Shown here: one piece after another, positions 42,266 through 51,560 of the stretch | How the letters are laid out: the number at the start of each line of letters is the position of its first letter | How positions within the stretch are numbered: the first letter of the stretch is position 1 | Source of the DNA: Lachnospiraceae bacterium | GTDB taxonomy: Bacteria > Bacillota > Clostridia > Lachnospirales > Lachnospiraceae | Assembly (NCBI GenBank): GCA_017427415.1 | Contig: JAFRSU010000016.1 | Span: forward strand, 1-64,000 | Length of the DNA: 64,000 nucleotides | Reading direction: 5' to 3' | Made by a program: the position numbers and the translations under genes | Notes under the pieces: generated by a model | The model's database searches: none | Told to the model about the DNA's origin: nothing | Seen by the model: only the letters and a program-made list of their open reading frames with translations

Positions 42266-44137
42266 ATGGCAGATGTTTTTATAAGCCACAGTTCAAAAGA
42301 TAAGGAAATAGCGGGAAAAGTCCTCAACTTTTTTGAGGGAAGAGGCCTTAGCTGCTGGATCGCCCCGAGGGACATAGTCCCGGGGACTGAGTGGGCAGCA
42401 GCCATAAATGCCGCTATTACCGCTTCAAAAGTATTTTTGATCATATATACTGTCAACAGCGCAGAATCAAGCCAGGTTTCCCGGGAGATCAGTCTTGCCG
42501 AGACAAAACAGGGCGTTTTTGTCGTGCCTTATAAGACCGATGATACACCTTTAGTCGGTTCGTTTGAGTATTATCTTGTGGGTTCGCATTTCATCTCAGC
42601 TGATTATTCCAAAAACGATTATAAACTTGAAGAATTGTACACCCAGGTGGCGGATATCGTAGGAGGTACCATACCGCAGCCGGAGATCGTGATGAAGCCG
42701 GTTGAGGCTCCCATATCGGGTGGATCAAATGCAGTTGAATCTCCGATAGTCCGGGAGGGCGCAGGCATATTGCAGGACAACGTTAACAAACCGGATAAAC
42801 CCCTCGGGAACAACCCCGATAAATCCAAGCTTCCTCTTATCATAGGACTAGCTGCCGCAGCTGTCGTGGTGATCGCAGTGGTACTTATCATCGTGCTCGG
42901 TTCCGGAAAGGAAGATACTGAAGATTCTGATAAAGACATATTTGCAGAGAATCCTACTTCGGTTGAGACGGAGCCGAATGTTACGGATGAGCCTGCGCCC
43001 ACCGGAGCGATAAAAGATCCGACATCAGTACCCATAGATCCGACACCTGTACCTACAGATTCTACACCCACCCCGATAGAGGATACCCCTACCCCTACCG
43101 AGACTCCAACTCCGGAGCAGCCGGAAAAGAATGAGATAAAGGACTTTACTTTACAATTCCTAGGCCACGACTGCACGGGCGACTACAACGGGTATGTAAA
43201 TGCTTCGGGACAGCCTCAAGGAGAAGGCGTATTTATAGGAACATATTATGCTGATTATTCTGAAGTACGCATGACATATACCGGAGAGTTTAAAGACGGT
43301 CTTGCAAACGGTAAGGGCATTTCGACTGAGACATTTGTGGACGGATATGTCAGGGAATACGAGGGAGACTTTCAAGGTGGCGTATTTGACGGAGAAGGTA
43401 CCGAGAAAAGCACATCTGTTGCCGGTGACAGGATTGAATATAACGGTAGTTTTAAGGCCGGAAAATATAACGGAAAAGGCATAAAAACCGTTGTGAATAA
43501 AGCGACCACTCCCGAAAAACTGGTATATGAAGGGACCTGGGAAGCTGGAGAGTTTATCTCGGGCATAAGGACAGGATATGACGCAGACGGCTACATGATC
43601 CTTTCGGAAAATGTCGCAGAAAAGGATGAGAAGGCAGTACTTATGGACTATGTTACGGATCACGGAAACTATGATCCGGATCAAATGAAATATTGTCTTA
43701 CTAAAACATATGATGAGCTGTATTCCATTATCCGCGATACCGGCAGCGGCAGGACCGTATATGATACTAATGTCAGTATAAATGTGTATTCATATGATTC
43801 TGCCGATGATATCCTGGAGTTTACGATTGATAATAATGATCTCGGGGTGAAGGTTTCGGTTATTTATAATACCATAACGGGAAAGTATGATTTTTCCTCA
43901 AAGGAACACTTAGACAATGGAGACCTCGGAGGCATGATCTCCGGGATATTCAGGGATTATCTGTACGGATCGGAAGATAACCTTACCTATGTACAGGCGG
44001 TACGGACCACTAAAGAGGAGTTTGCAGATAATACAAGATTACTGGTCAATTTACTTAAGAGATGTCTTACAGATATGCTCACGGAATATGACATCGGAGT
44101 TTCACTTGATTCTTTAGGACTTGATTACTGGCATTGA
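42266..44137 (+). CDS. Membrane TIR-domain protein with MORN-like repeats
   Basis: A 623-residue protein in four parts. Residues 1-135 are a TIR domain: DVFISHSSKDKEIAGKVL, CWIAPRDIVPG, VFLIIYTVNSAESSQVSREI with Glu74 at the place of the catalytic Glu of TIR NADases. Residues 190-212 form one membrane helix. Residues about 215-300 are a Pro/Thr-rich linker (PTPVPTDSTPTPIEDTPTP in part). Residues about 310-420 hold MORN-like units (YNGYVNASGQPQGEGVF, YTGEFKDGLANGKG, YEGDFQGGVFDGEG, YNGSFKAGKYNGKG). A unique acidic C-terminus follows. If the TIR is cytoplasmic, the MORN part would be outside, which is odd for this repeat. AGGAGA and ACAGGAAA lie upstream of the ATG. Confidence 0.85.
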   Translation: MADVFISHSSKDKEIAGKVLNFFEGRGLSCWIAPRDIVPGTEWAAAINAAITASKVFLIIYTVNSAESSQVSREISLAETKQGVFVVPYKTDDTPLVGSFEYYLVGSHFISADYSKNDYKLEELYTQVADIVGGTIPQPEIVMKPVEAPISGGSNAVESPIVREGAGILQDNVNKPDKPLGNNPDKSKLPLIIGLAAAAVVVIAVVLIIVLGSGKEDTEDSDKDIFAENPTSVETEPNVTDEPAPTGAIKDPTSVPIDPTPVPTDSTPTPIEDTPTPTETPTPEQPEKNEIKDFTLQFLGHDCTGDYNGYVNASGQPQGEGVFIGTYYADYSEVRMTYTGEFKDGLANGKGISTETFVDGYVREYEGDFQGGVFDGEGTEKSTSVAGDRIEYNGSFKAGKYNGKGIKTVVNKATTPEKLVYEGTWEAGEFISGIRTGYDADGYMILSENVAEKDEKAVLMDYVTDHGNYDPDQMKYCLTKTYDELYSIIRDTGSGRTVYDTNVSINVYSYDSADDILEFTIDNNDLGVKVSVIYNTITGKYDFSSKEHLDNGDLGGMISGIFRDYLYGSEDNLTYVQAVRTTKEEFADNTRLLVNLLKRCLTDMLTEYDIGVSLDSLGLDYWH

Positions 44138-44154
44138 CAGGGAAGCGGGAGATT

Positions 44155-45729
44155 ATGAATAAAAAACGCGTAATACAGATCATTGTATCCATAGTGGCAT
44201 TTTATCTTATACTTATGCTGCTGCTTTTTGCGGTGGAGTCGATCCCCAAGGACTCGCCAAGCAGCATAGACAGCCTCGGGGACGCCGCATGGTACGTGCT
44301 TGCGACACTTACGACGGTCGGATACGGAGATGTTACACCCATATCATTCCCGGGAAAAGTGATCGGTGCGATCATGATGGTATCAAGTGCCGGAGTACTT
44401 ACATTTTTACTCGGCTTGGTCTTTACCTTACTTTTCGGAAGACTGCTCCCGACATTTACCCTGTGGCGCTACAGGAAAAAGGACTGGTACATTTTTTCGT
44501 CGGTCGATGAGAGAAGCCAGCTGTTAGCAGAGGGACTGTCAAAGGACGACCCGGGGGCCGCATATATATTCTGCGGAAGTGAGAAAAGCCTTTCGCAGGA
44601 GCATTATCCTGCCATGAAATATCATGTTATAACCGATACTCCGCTTGAAATGGTGATAAACAGGCAGGATACGGATGCCAAATGCTTCATTTTCCTTGTG
44701 ACGGAGAACAAGTGGCAAAACTATGATGTCGGAAAGAACCTGTTAAGCAAGGTTCATAAAGAAAAACTGAAGGTTTACTGTGAAGCGGAGCATGTGCCGG
44801 ACCATATGCCGGCAGCGCTTACCGTATTTAACAAGCCTGACTGTATAGCGAGAAAATACTGGAACGACAATCCTTTAGGACAGAATGAATCGGTTATCCT
44901 GCTAATCGGTGACGGAAGTACAGCCGGGAAGATCCTTGAACGCAGCCTGCTCACCAATGTATTCCCCCCGTCGCAGCCTATAGAATACCATGTATTCGGG
45001 AACTGGGATAATTTCAGGCGTGACCACTATGAACTTGAAAATATAGTGGGGATAAACGGGCTCACGTTTGATGATGACGGCATTTACTTTGAGGATAAGA
45101 ACTGGAATGCCTCGGCAGATCTTATAAAAAGGGCATCGCGTATCATCATCTGCTTTGACGATGAGGATAAAAACCGATCGGTGGTCGAGGAGCTTAATTC
45201 ATACTTCCCGACTAAGGCGGTTATAGATGTATATTCGGACGGAACGGATGAGACTTTCCGGAGCTTCGGCGGAGATACGGGCATATTTACACGTGAGATA
45301 GTAATGCATGAAAAACTGAACCGCGTGGCAAGGATGCTCAATGAGATATACCGTACAAAGACAGGAAGCGGGCCGTCCTGGGCAGAGCTTACCGAGTTTA
45401 AGAGGCAGTCCAATATAGCGGCGGCAGACCATATGCTGACTAAGATCAGACTATTAAGACCTCAGGATGATATAAGGGAGGTTACTCCCGAGACCTGCGC
45501 CTTAGCATACGAGGTATATAAGACTTTTAACGAGGAACAGAAGGATGCCTGCAGGTGGCTTGAGCACAAGAGATGGGTGCGTTTCCATGTGCTTAACAAC
45601 TGGAGCTATTCTCCGGTAAGGGATAATGAGATGCGGCAGCATACCATGATCGTGCCTTATGAGAGTCTGGGACATGAAGAACAGTTGCTTGATGATATGG
45701 CTTGGGAATTATTGGGGGAGATCACTTGA
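44155..45729 (+). CDS. K+ channel with RCK-like core and RyR domain
   Basis: A 524-residue ion channel subunit. Two membrane helices (about 8-28 and 68-94) flank a pore helix and the K+ selectivity filter TVGYGD (54-59). A cytoplasmic region of about 330 residues follows with two Rossmann-like segments (DWYIFSSVDERSQLLAEGL; ESVILLIGDGSTAGKIL). The last 110 residues (SWAELTEFKRQSNIAAADHM, then CRWLEHKRWVRFHVLNNWSY and a final VPYESL) match the bacterial RyR domain. The RyR domain is a candidate ligand sensor. It starts 17 bases after the TIR gene and ends one base before the next. Confidence 0.85.
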   Translation: MNKKRVIQIIVSIVAFYLILMLLLFAVESIPKDSPSSIDSLGDAAWYVLATLTTVGYGDVTPISFPGKVIGAIMMVSSAGVLTFLLGLVFTLLFGRLLPTFTLWRYRKKDWYIFSSVDERSQLLAEGLSKDDPGAAYIFCGSEKSLSQEHYPAMKYHVITDTPLEMVINRQDTDAKCFIFLVTENKWQNYDVGKNLLSKVHKEKLKVYCEAEHVPDHMPAALTVFNKPDCIARKYWNDNPLGQNESVILLIGDGSTAGKILERSLLTNVFPPSQPIEYHVFGNWDNFRRDHYELENIVGINGLTFDDDGIYFEDKNWNASADLIKRASRIIICFDDEDKNRSVVEELNSYFPTKAVIDVYSDGTDETFRSFGGDTGIFTREIVMHEKLNRVARMLNEIYRTKTGSGPSWAELTEFKRQSNIAAADHMLTKIRLLRPQDDIREVTPETCALAYEVYKTFNEEQKDACRWLEHKRWVRFHVLNNWSYSPVRDNEMRQHTMIVPYESLGHEEQLLDDMAWELLGEIT

Positions 45730-45730
45730 T

Positions 45731-47575
45731 ATGGCAGTTGACATGACTGTAATACTGGTATCGGCGGCATTTTTTGTCGTAGTTATATTTTATATAGCGC
45801 TTGAACAGGAAAAAAGGGAACGGATCACAGGCATAGCTTTCTTTATAGCTGCCCTGGGAGGTATTATCCTTTACGGATTTGCATATTCGCACGGACATGA
45901 CGGGCTGTTCATACATATGTCGGCGGTTCTGAGGACCCTGATAGATGTAGGCCGTATGTTTGTGGGCATGAATAATGAAGCGGTATTCAGGGAAGCATTG
46001 GATAATGCAGGGCTTAACGGTTCGGTGTTTATAGTTTTTTTCTGGATTGTGCATTTTTTGGCATACTATTCCATGGCAAGTGCGGCGATCATGGCTTTGG
46101 GCAAGGGCGCCATAAGGAGGCTGCGCCAGTTTCTGCTCAGGGTAAGGGATGTTGTTGTCATATACGGAGTAAATGACAGCTCGCTTACATTTGGAAGGCA
46201 TATATGTTCAGATAAGCATAAATCGATCGTATATGTCGGACGTGCTGATTCGGCTCAGGAGTCTGCGATCCGTCAGATGGGGGCTCTGCTCTATAACGAT
46301 GATGTGGCACTTCAGCCCCAGAAGGCCTTTTTTAAGAGACTGGCCATGCGGAATGACAAGCAGAAACTGCACATTTATGCACTTGATAACAATGAAGACG
46401 CAAACATCAGGTATGCGGTAAATCTGTTAAAGGTACTTAAAGAAGAGGATTTTGAGCCTGACAGATCCAACCTCGTACTGTTAGGACAGGAGGAAGGACA
46501 CGGCGGCGACCTTCAGGTAGGAAAGGATCATTACGGATACGGAGAGGTAAAGGCATTTGACCATGCCGAGCTTACAGCAAGACTGCTTGTCCAGAAATAC
46601 CCGGTATGCAATGCTGTGGAGTTTGATGATGACGGATTGGCAAAGGCGGATGTTGAAGTGCTGGTGGTAGGCTTCGGTCACATGGGACAGGATGTATTAA
46701 AGAAGCTTGTAGCCAACGGTCAGTTTGAAGGCAGCAGCTTCCATGCGCATGTATTCGATCCGGCCTGCGGCATGATCGACGGATTTTTCAGAAGATCCTA
46801 TGCAGGGCTTATAGAGAATTATGATGTGAATTTCTATCCTTACAGCGGACAGAGTATTAAATTCTGCGATTTTTTGGAAGAACATGCGAAAACGCTTACG
46901 TATATAGTGATAGCTGTCGGAAACCTTAAAAAGGGCAGTGAGCTGGCATACTCCATTATGGAGCTTTTGGACGGATACGGAAGGAAGATGCCGGTATACC
47001 AATGCTGTAATGACAGTGTAGTCTGTCACAGAAACCATGTGGAGAGCGAATATTCCAGCCTTCATGATGCGGATGTGCTGTACGGCGGGACCATGGACGG
47101 TTTTGCCATGAAGATAAACCATTATTATTGCGGACCCGACGGCTCAGAAAAGTCACAATGGCTTTCAAGTGATTATTTCAGCCGTATGAGCAGCAGGGCA
47201 AGTGCGGACTTTCTGTCGGCATATCTTTTCAGGCTTTGCGGTAACAAGTCCGTTGAGATATCGGAAAAAAAGATGGAAAACATGGCTAAGACGGAACATC
47301 TTCGCTGGTGCGGGTTCCATTACAGCATGGGATATATGAAGATGAGTGATGAGGCCTGGGAGAAACGTGCGGAGGAATACCGCAGGGAGCTTGCATTGGG
47401 CGGCATAGGACGTACGCGTATCTCAAAGGATGCGGCAGGTAAGCGGCATGCATGCCTCATTCCCTGGGACGATATGGACGAACTTTCTAAAAGGGAGAAC
47501 GCCGTGACCGGGAAAAATATAGATTATAAGCAGATGGACAGGGACAATGTGAAGGTGGTCCTTGATCTCATGTAA
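45731..47575 (+). CDS. Membrane protein with tandem Rossmann folds and RyR domain
   Basis: A 614-residue protein. Three or four hydrophobic helices occupy residues 1-125 but no K+ filter is present. Two TrkA-N-like Rossmann folds follow: DVVVIYGVNDSSLTFGRHI (about 139-158) and VEVLVVGFGHMGQDVLKKL (about 305-325). A C-terminal RyR domain is seen at ENMAKTEHLRWCGFHYSMGY, later HACLIPWDDMDELSKREN and DYKQMDRDNV. It resembles RCK-gated channel partners of the Castor/Pollux type. The start at 45731 is one base after the channel stop, so both are coupled in translation; it may form a hetero-complex with that channel. Confidence 0.8.
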   Translation: MAVDMTVILVSAAFFVVVIFYIALEQEKRERITGIAFFIAALGGIILYGFAYSHGHDGLFIHMSAVLRTLIDVGRMFVGMNNEAVFREALDNAGLNGSVFIVFFWIVHFLAYYSMASAAIMALGKGAIRRLRQFLLRVRDVVVIYGVNDSSLTFGRHICSDKHKSIVYVGRADSAQESAIRQMGALLYNDDVALQPQKAFFKRLAMRNDKQKLHIYALDNNEDANIRYAVNLLKVLKEEDFEPDRSNLVLLGQEEGHGGDLQVGKDHYGYGEVKAFDHAELTARLLVQKYPVCNAVEFDDDGLAKADVEVLVVGFGHMGQDVLKKLVANGQFEGSSFHAHVFDPACGMIDGFFRRSYAGLIENYDVNFYPYSGQSIKFCDFLEEHAKTLTYIVIAVGNLKKGSELAYSIMELLDGYGRKMPVYQCCNDSVVCHRNHVESEYSSLHDADVLYGGTMDGFAMKINHYYCGPDGSEKSQWLSSDYFSRMSSRASADFLSAYLFRLCGNKSVEISEKKMENMAKTEHLRWCGFHYSMGYMKMSDEAWEKRAEEYRRELALGGIGRTRISKDAAGKRHACLIPWDDMDELSKRENAVTGKNIDYKQMDRDNVKVVLDLM

Positions 47576-47629
47576 AATACAGTAAAGAGCATCAGGAAAA
47601 TAAGATGCCGATTACGGAGGTAATATAAG

Positions 47630-48586
47630 GTGGCAGACAATAAATATAAGATAGTATTCCTTGACAGAAAAACCATAGGTGAGGACCTGGACCTTACAGG
47701 CTATGACAGGCTCGGGGAGATAGTGATGTATGATTTCTCGGACCCGGGCGAGGTTCCTGAGAGAGTAAAGGATGCAGATATCATAGTACTCAATAAGACA
47801 AGGATAGATGAGAGCAGCATATATACGGCGGAAAAACTGAAGCTTGTATGTGTGACCGCTACAGGCACCAATAACCTCGATAAGGATTATCTGGCACGCC
47901 GCAGCATAGAGTGGAGAAATGTGGCCGGATATTCTACGGAGACGGTAGCACAGCATACATTTGCGCTGCTTTTCTACCTTTTTGAGCATCTGCCCTACTA
48001 TGATGAGTATGTCAAGAGCGGAAGTTACGCGGGCGACAGGCTGTTTACGCATTTTGCAAAAAGCTTCCATGAGCTGAACGGAAAAACATGGGGCATAATA
48101 GGCTTAGGTGCCATAGGACACAGGGTGGCCGAGATAGCGGGTGCATTTGGCTGCAAGGTACAGTATTATTCCACCTCCGGCAGGAACCATGACGAAAAAT
48201 ACAGGGAAGTTGACTTTTCCGAACTGCTGTCAACCTCCGATATAATATCGGTCCATGCACCGTTAAATGATGATACTCTTAACCTGATAGATGCCGCAGC
48301 ATTAAAAAAGATGAAGCCCTCAGCCATACTCCTTAACTTAGGACGCGGTCCGATAGTAAATGAGGATGACCTTTGCGCTGCCCTTGATAACGGTATCATA
48401 GCCGGAGCAGGGCTGGATGTGCTCTCAGTTGAACCCATGAGGACCGACAGTCCGTTTTTAAAGCTTAAAAATCCCGACAGGGTATTTATAACACCTCATA
48501 TCGCATGGGCTTCCATAGAGGCCAGAAGAAGGCTGATGGAGATAATCGAAGGCCAGATAAAAGAGTGGCAGGCAGGGAACAGATAA
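47630..48586 (+). CDS. D-2-hydroxyacid dehydrogenase (NAD-dependent)
   Basis: A 318-residue oxidoreductase. The NAD-binding motif is IIGLGAIGHR (about 151-160) and the catalytic Arg, Glu and His are in LNLGRGPIVN, DVLSVEP and ITPHIAWAS. It resembles glycerate or hydroxypyruvate reductases. It starts with GTG after GGAGG. It follows the RyR gene after 54 bases with no terminator, so it may be co-transcribed, but a functional link is not shown; NAD use is the only obvious connection to the TIR protein. Confidence 0.88.
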   Translation: MADNKYKIVFLDRKTIGEDLDLTGYDRLGEIVMYDFSDPGEVPERVKDADIIVLNKTRIDESSIYTAEKLKLVCVTATGTNNLDKDYLARRSIEWRNVAGYSTETVAQHTFALLFYLFEHLPYYDEYVKSGSYAGDRLFTHFAKSFHELNGKTWGIIGLGAIGHRVAEIAGAFGCKVQYYSTSGRNHDEKYREVDFSELLSTSDIISVHAPLNDDTLNLIDAAALKKMKPSAILLNLGRGPIVNEDDLCAALDNGIIAGAGLDVLSVEPMRTDSPFLKLKNPDRVFITPHIAWASIEARRRLMEIIEGQIKEWQAGNR

Positions 48587-48604
48587 ACGGAGTTAATTTA
48601 GGAA

Positions 48605-50146
48605 ATGCGTTACAAGAATAAGCGTACGGTTTTAATATACATGCTGGTATTCCTGCTGGTGAGCCTGGCGGGGATGCTTTATTCAAGGTACCCGTTTTTC
48701 AAGAATTTCTCCGAAATCTTTTACGGAGGTATCATAGTTGTCTGGGCCATGACGGTTCTTCGAAGGATCATAGAGTCCCAGATAAAGGAGCTTTTGATAG
48801 AAAACGCCATATTGCTCATAATGCTGATACTTTTCCGGGCTCTCCGTTTTCAGTTCGATCAGGGGCACGTGACCGTGCACAGGTTTATGTGGTATTGCTA
48901 TTATATACCGCTTCTCTATATCCCGGTCATATCCTTTAAGCTGTCCCTAAGATGCGGACGTTCCGAGAATATAAAGCTTTCACGTATCTGGAATTTGCTA
49001 CTCATCCCGTCTACCGTGCTTGCGATACTGGTACTTACAAATGATAAGCATCATCTTGCATTCCGGTTCCCGGATATAGCAGGAAAGGGCTATGACCTTT
49101 ATACATACGGACCGGTATATTATATCATAGTCGTATGGATGGCACTGCTGCTTTCGGCAACGGTGATCATCACCATCATACGTTTTTCGAGCAAGCCCGT
49201 CAGGAAGGATTCCTGGGCTTACTACGTGGTATTGCTCGGTTCGGCATATTTTTTACTTACGGATTACTTCGGACTGGCTCCTGTGGTAAACGGTGTGCAG
49301 TACTTAACTCCCATGGAGACATTTGCCGTATTTACGGTATGCGGCTGGGAGGCGTGCATACAGACCTGTCTGCTCCCCTCCAACAGCGGCTATAAGTATT
49401 TCTTTGAGAATTCGGGGCTCATCGCCCGTATCACGGATAAAGCCGGGAATGTGAAGATAGCATCCAAGGGAGGCGAGTTTGACTTTAGTCCGTCCAATGA
49501 GAACTACCACATCCTTGAAAAGGAGGTATGGGGCGGAAAGCTCAGCTACGCAGAGGATATATCCGGTATAACGGAGTCCAACAGGGAGTTAAAGGAGATA
49601 TCGGAGAGGCTTTTAGAGGAAAACGCTCTGCAGGAAGCGGAAAATGCACTGCAGGAGGACAGAGTCCATGTCTCGGTGATGAATAAACTCTATGACGATA
49701 TCACGGAGTTTTCGGCCGAAAAGACCGAAGAGATAGAAAAGCTCCTTACAAGTGCCGGCTCGGATGATGATTTTAAACAGAATCTGGAAAAAGCATGCAT
49801 ACTTGCTTCCTATATAAAAAGAAGAGGAAATCTCTACCTTCTCGGTGAGGAAAACAAGCATTATGATTTTAATGACCTGTATCTTTCATTTAAAGAGTCT
49901 CTTGATTACTTCGCCTTAAGCGGAGCAAAGACGCTGCTTACTTTGGGCAATAAGATGGAAGTGGATACGGATACGGGGCTAAAGGCATACGACTGCCTGG
50001 AAGCTTATCTGGAGAAGCTTTTCGGTAAGGTTAACAGCTTACTGGTACATATGGATGCCTCGGATAATGAGCTTAAAGTGAGGTTTATGTACGATGAAGA
50101 GAGTGAAGTAGAGGTTTTTGCTTCCGGGAAGGAGGCAGAGGCATGA
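48605..50146 (+). CDS. Seven-helix membrane sensor, kinase-like C-terminus
   Basis: A 513-residue protein. Residues about 8-260 contain seven or so membrane helices in the style of the 7TM histidine-kinase N-terminal domain. A short PAS-like stretch (GLIARITDKAGNVKIAS) and a coiled coil (about 315-360) follow, then a helical part that lacks a clear His box and a weak ATPase-like end (LVHMDASDNELKVRFMY) with no G box. It looks like a sensor whose catalytic half is degenerate and whose partner is the next gene. The last four bases (ATGA) overlap the next gene. Confidence 0.7.
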   Translation: MRYKNKRTVLIYMLVFLLVSLAGMLYSRYPFFKNFSEIFYGGIIVVWAMTVLRRIIESQIKELLIENAILLIMLILFRALRFQFDQGHVTVHRFMWYCYYIPLLYIPVISFKLSLRCGRSENIKLSRIWNLLLIPSTVLAILVLTNDKHHLAFRFPDIAGKGYDLYTYGPVYYIIVVWMALLLSATVIITIIRFSSKPVRKDSWAYYVVLLGSAYFLLTDYFGLAPVVNGVQYLTPMETFAVFTVCGWEACIQTCLLPSNSGYKYFFENSGLIARITDKAGNVKIASKGGEFDFSPSNENYHILEKEVWGGKLSYAEDISGITESNRELKEISERLLEENALQEAENALQEDRVHVSVMNKLYDDITEFSAEKTEEIEKLLTSAGSDDDFKQNLEKACILASYIKRRGNLYLLGEENKHYDFNDLYLSFKESLDYFALSGAKTLLTLGNKMEVDTDTGLKAYDCLEAYLEKLFGKVNSLLVHMDASDNELKVRFMYDEESEVEVFASGKEAEA

Positions 50147-51471
50147 TAGTATTTAACGATCTTCCCACGATGGCAAGGACATTTCTGCTTTGTCTGGAAT
50201 TCCTTATACTGTGGCTTACCATGATGCTTCTGGCTGAGTCGGTATACCAGAGGATGTACAGGGGATTCAGTGTATTTTTCTTCCTTATAGTAATAGTGAA
50301 TTATATTTTCTTCCAGCTTTGCCTGGATGAAAAATACCGGATGGATCTGTGGGTGGTTATCGCCTATATAGCGGCGATGATATTGTTTGATATATTTATT
50401 ATAAGGAAAGGAATAAAATACAGACAGGAGAACTTTACGGTCATATCCGTAAAACAGGGACTCGATGCTATGGAAGAGGGCATATGTTTTTATACCGAAA
50501 ACGGACTGCCCCAGTTCACCAACAAATATATGAATGATGTGAGCCTGGCCATATCAGGCAGGACCATAGTGGATGCATCTGGATTCTGGAACGACCTTCA
50601 AAGGGGATATATAGATAAAAAATGCAGGATAATCACAAGCATTGATGACATGGTGATAGTAAAGACTCCGGAAAAGGTATGCGCTATCTCAAACCGTGAT
50701 ATAGGCGGCGAATTAAAAGAAATGGTGATGGTGGATATCACCTCGGAATACGGTACCTTTGAGGAACTGCTCGGGAAATACGAGTCCTTGGAGCAGCAGC
50801 AGGAACGACTTAAGGAGTACAATAAAAATGTTACTCAGGCAACCATAGAGCGGGAGCTCTTAAATGCGAAGATACATATCCATGATGAGTTGGGAGAGAT
50901 ACTTTTAGCTGCCAAGAGGTTCATACAGAATAAGGATAGAGAAGAAAAGGCAGCAAAGGAAATAAGAAATATAAAGACAGCAGAAGCAGAGACAAATGGG
51001 GCACCCGGGCGTGGAGATATAGACAGACGTACAGTGACAGAACTCTGGTTAAAAAACCTAAGTCTCCTCGGAGTGGAAAGAGAACAAACGGAAGAGGACG
51101 AGTATGCGGAGATATACCGGGCCGCTTCCGATATAGGCATGAAGATAGAGGTTACCGGAGAACTGCCTCAAGAAGGAAAAGCCAAATCGGTTACTGCATC
51201 TGCCATGCATGAGTGTCTGACCAATACCTTCCGTCATGCAGGCGGGGATACCGTATACGTGGAATCGGTTAAAGTGATCGAAAACACAAAGACCGGGAAA
51301 AATTCATTCGGGTATATCCTTACCTTTACCAATAACGGTAAACCTCCCGAGGGAGATATAGAGGAACGCGGCGGATTAAAGTCTTTAAGAAAGATGGCGG
51401 AAGACGCGGGCTTTGACATGAAGATAGAAACTGCCGGCGGATTTAAATTGATATTGAATCTGTCATCCTGA
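50143..51471 (+). CDS. Sensor histidine kinase, DesK/LytS-like
   Basis: A 442-residue kinase with three membrane helices (about 13-95), a PAS-like region (MEEGICFYTENGLPQFTNKYM), a coiled coil, a HisKA_3-type dimer helix with His247 in IHIHDELGE, and an ATPase domain with N box HECLTNTFRHAGG and a G-like box GGLKSLRKMA. It is translationally coupled to the preceding sensor-like gene and followed by a NarL-type regulator, so the three form one signalling unit. Confidence 0.82.
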   Translation: MIVFNDLPTMARTFLLCLEFLILWLTMMLLAESVYQRMYRGFSVFFFLIVIVNYIFFQLCLDEKYRMDLWVVIAYIAAMILFDIFIIRKGIKYRQENFTVISVKQGLDAMEEGICFYTENGLPQFTNKYMNDVSLAISGRTIVDASGFWNDLQRGYIDKKCRIITSIDDMVIVKTPEKVCAISNRDIGGELKEMVMVDITSEYGTFEELLGKYESLEQQQERLKEYNKNVTQATIERELLNAKIHIHDELGEILLAAKRFIQNKDREEKAAKEIRNIKTAEAETNGAPGRGDIDRRTVTELWLKNLSLLGVEREQTEEDEYAEIYRAASDIGMKIEVTGELPQEGKAKSVTASAMHECLTNTFRHAGGDTVYVESVKVIENTKTGKNSFGYILTFTNNGKPPEGDIEERGGLKSLRKMAEDAGFDMKIETAGGFKLILNLSS

Positions 51472-51478
51472 ACCAAAG

Positions 51479-51519
51479 CCTTCCCCTACGAGGGGAAGGT
51501 GTCACGCCAAAGGCGTGAC
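51479..51519. repeat. Double-hairpin intergenic repeat
   Basis: Two perfect hairpins in tandem: CCTTCCCC/GGGGAAGG (51479-51499) and GTCACGCC/GGCGTGAC (51501-51519), followed by GGATGAGG. This resembles a scattered palindromic repeat frequent in Firmicutes. It lies between the kinase and regulator genes. Confidence 0.65.
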
Positions 51520-51560
51520 GGATGAGGTGCAAAACAATAAATGAAACGGAGAAGAAAAAT

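Noticed and set aside
42619..43684. Two long minus-strand open frames opposite the TIR-MORN gene
   Set aside because: Their translations are Gly/Ser/Val-rich mirror images of the Pro/Thr linker and repeats, with no domain and no ribosome site.
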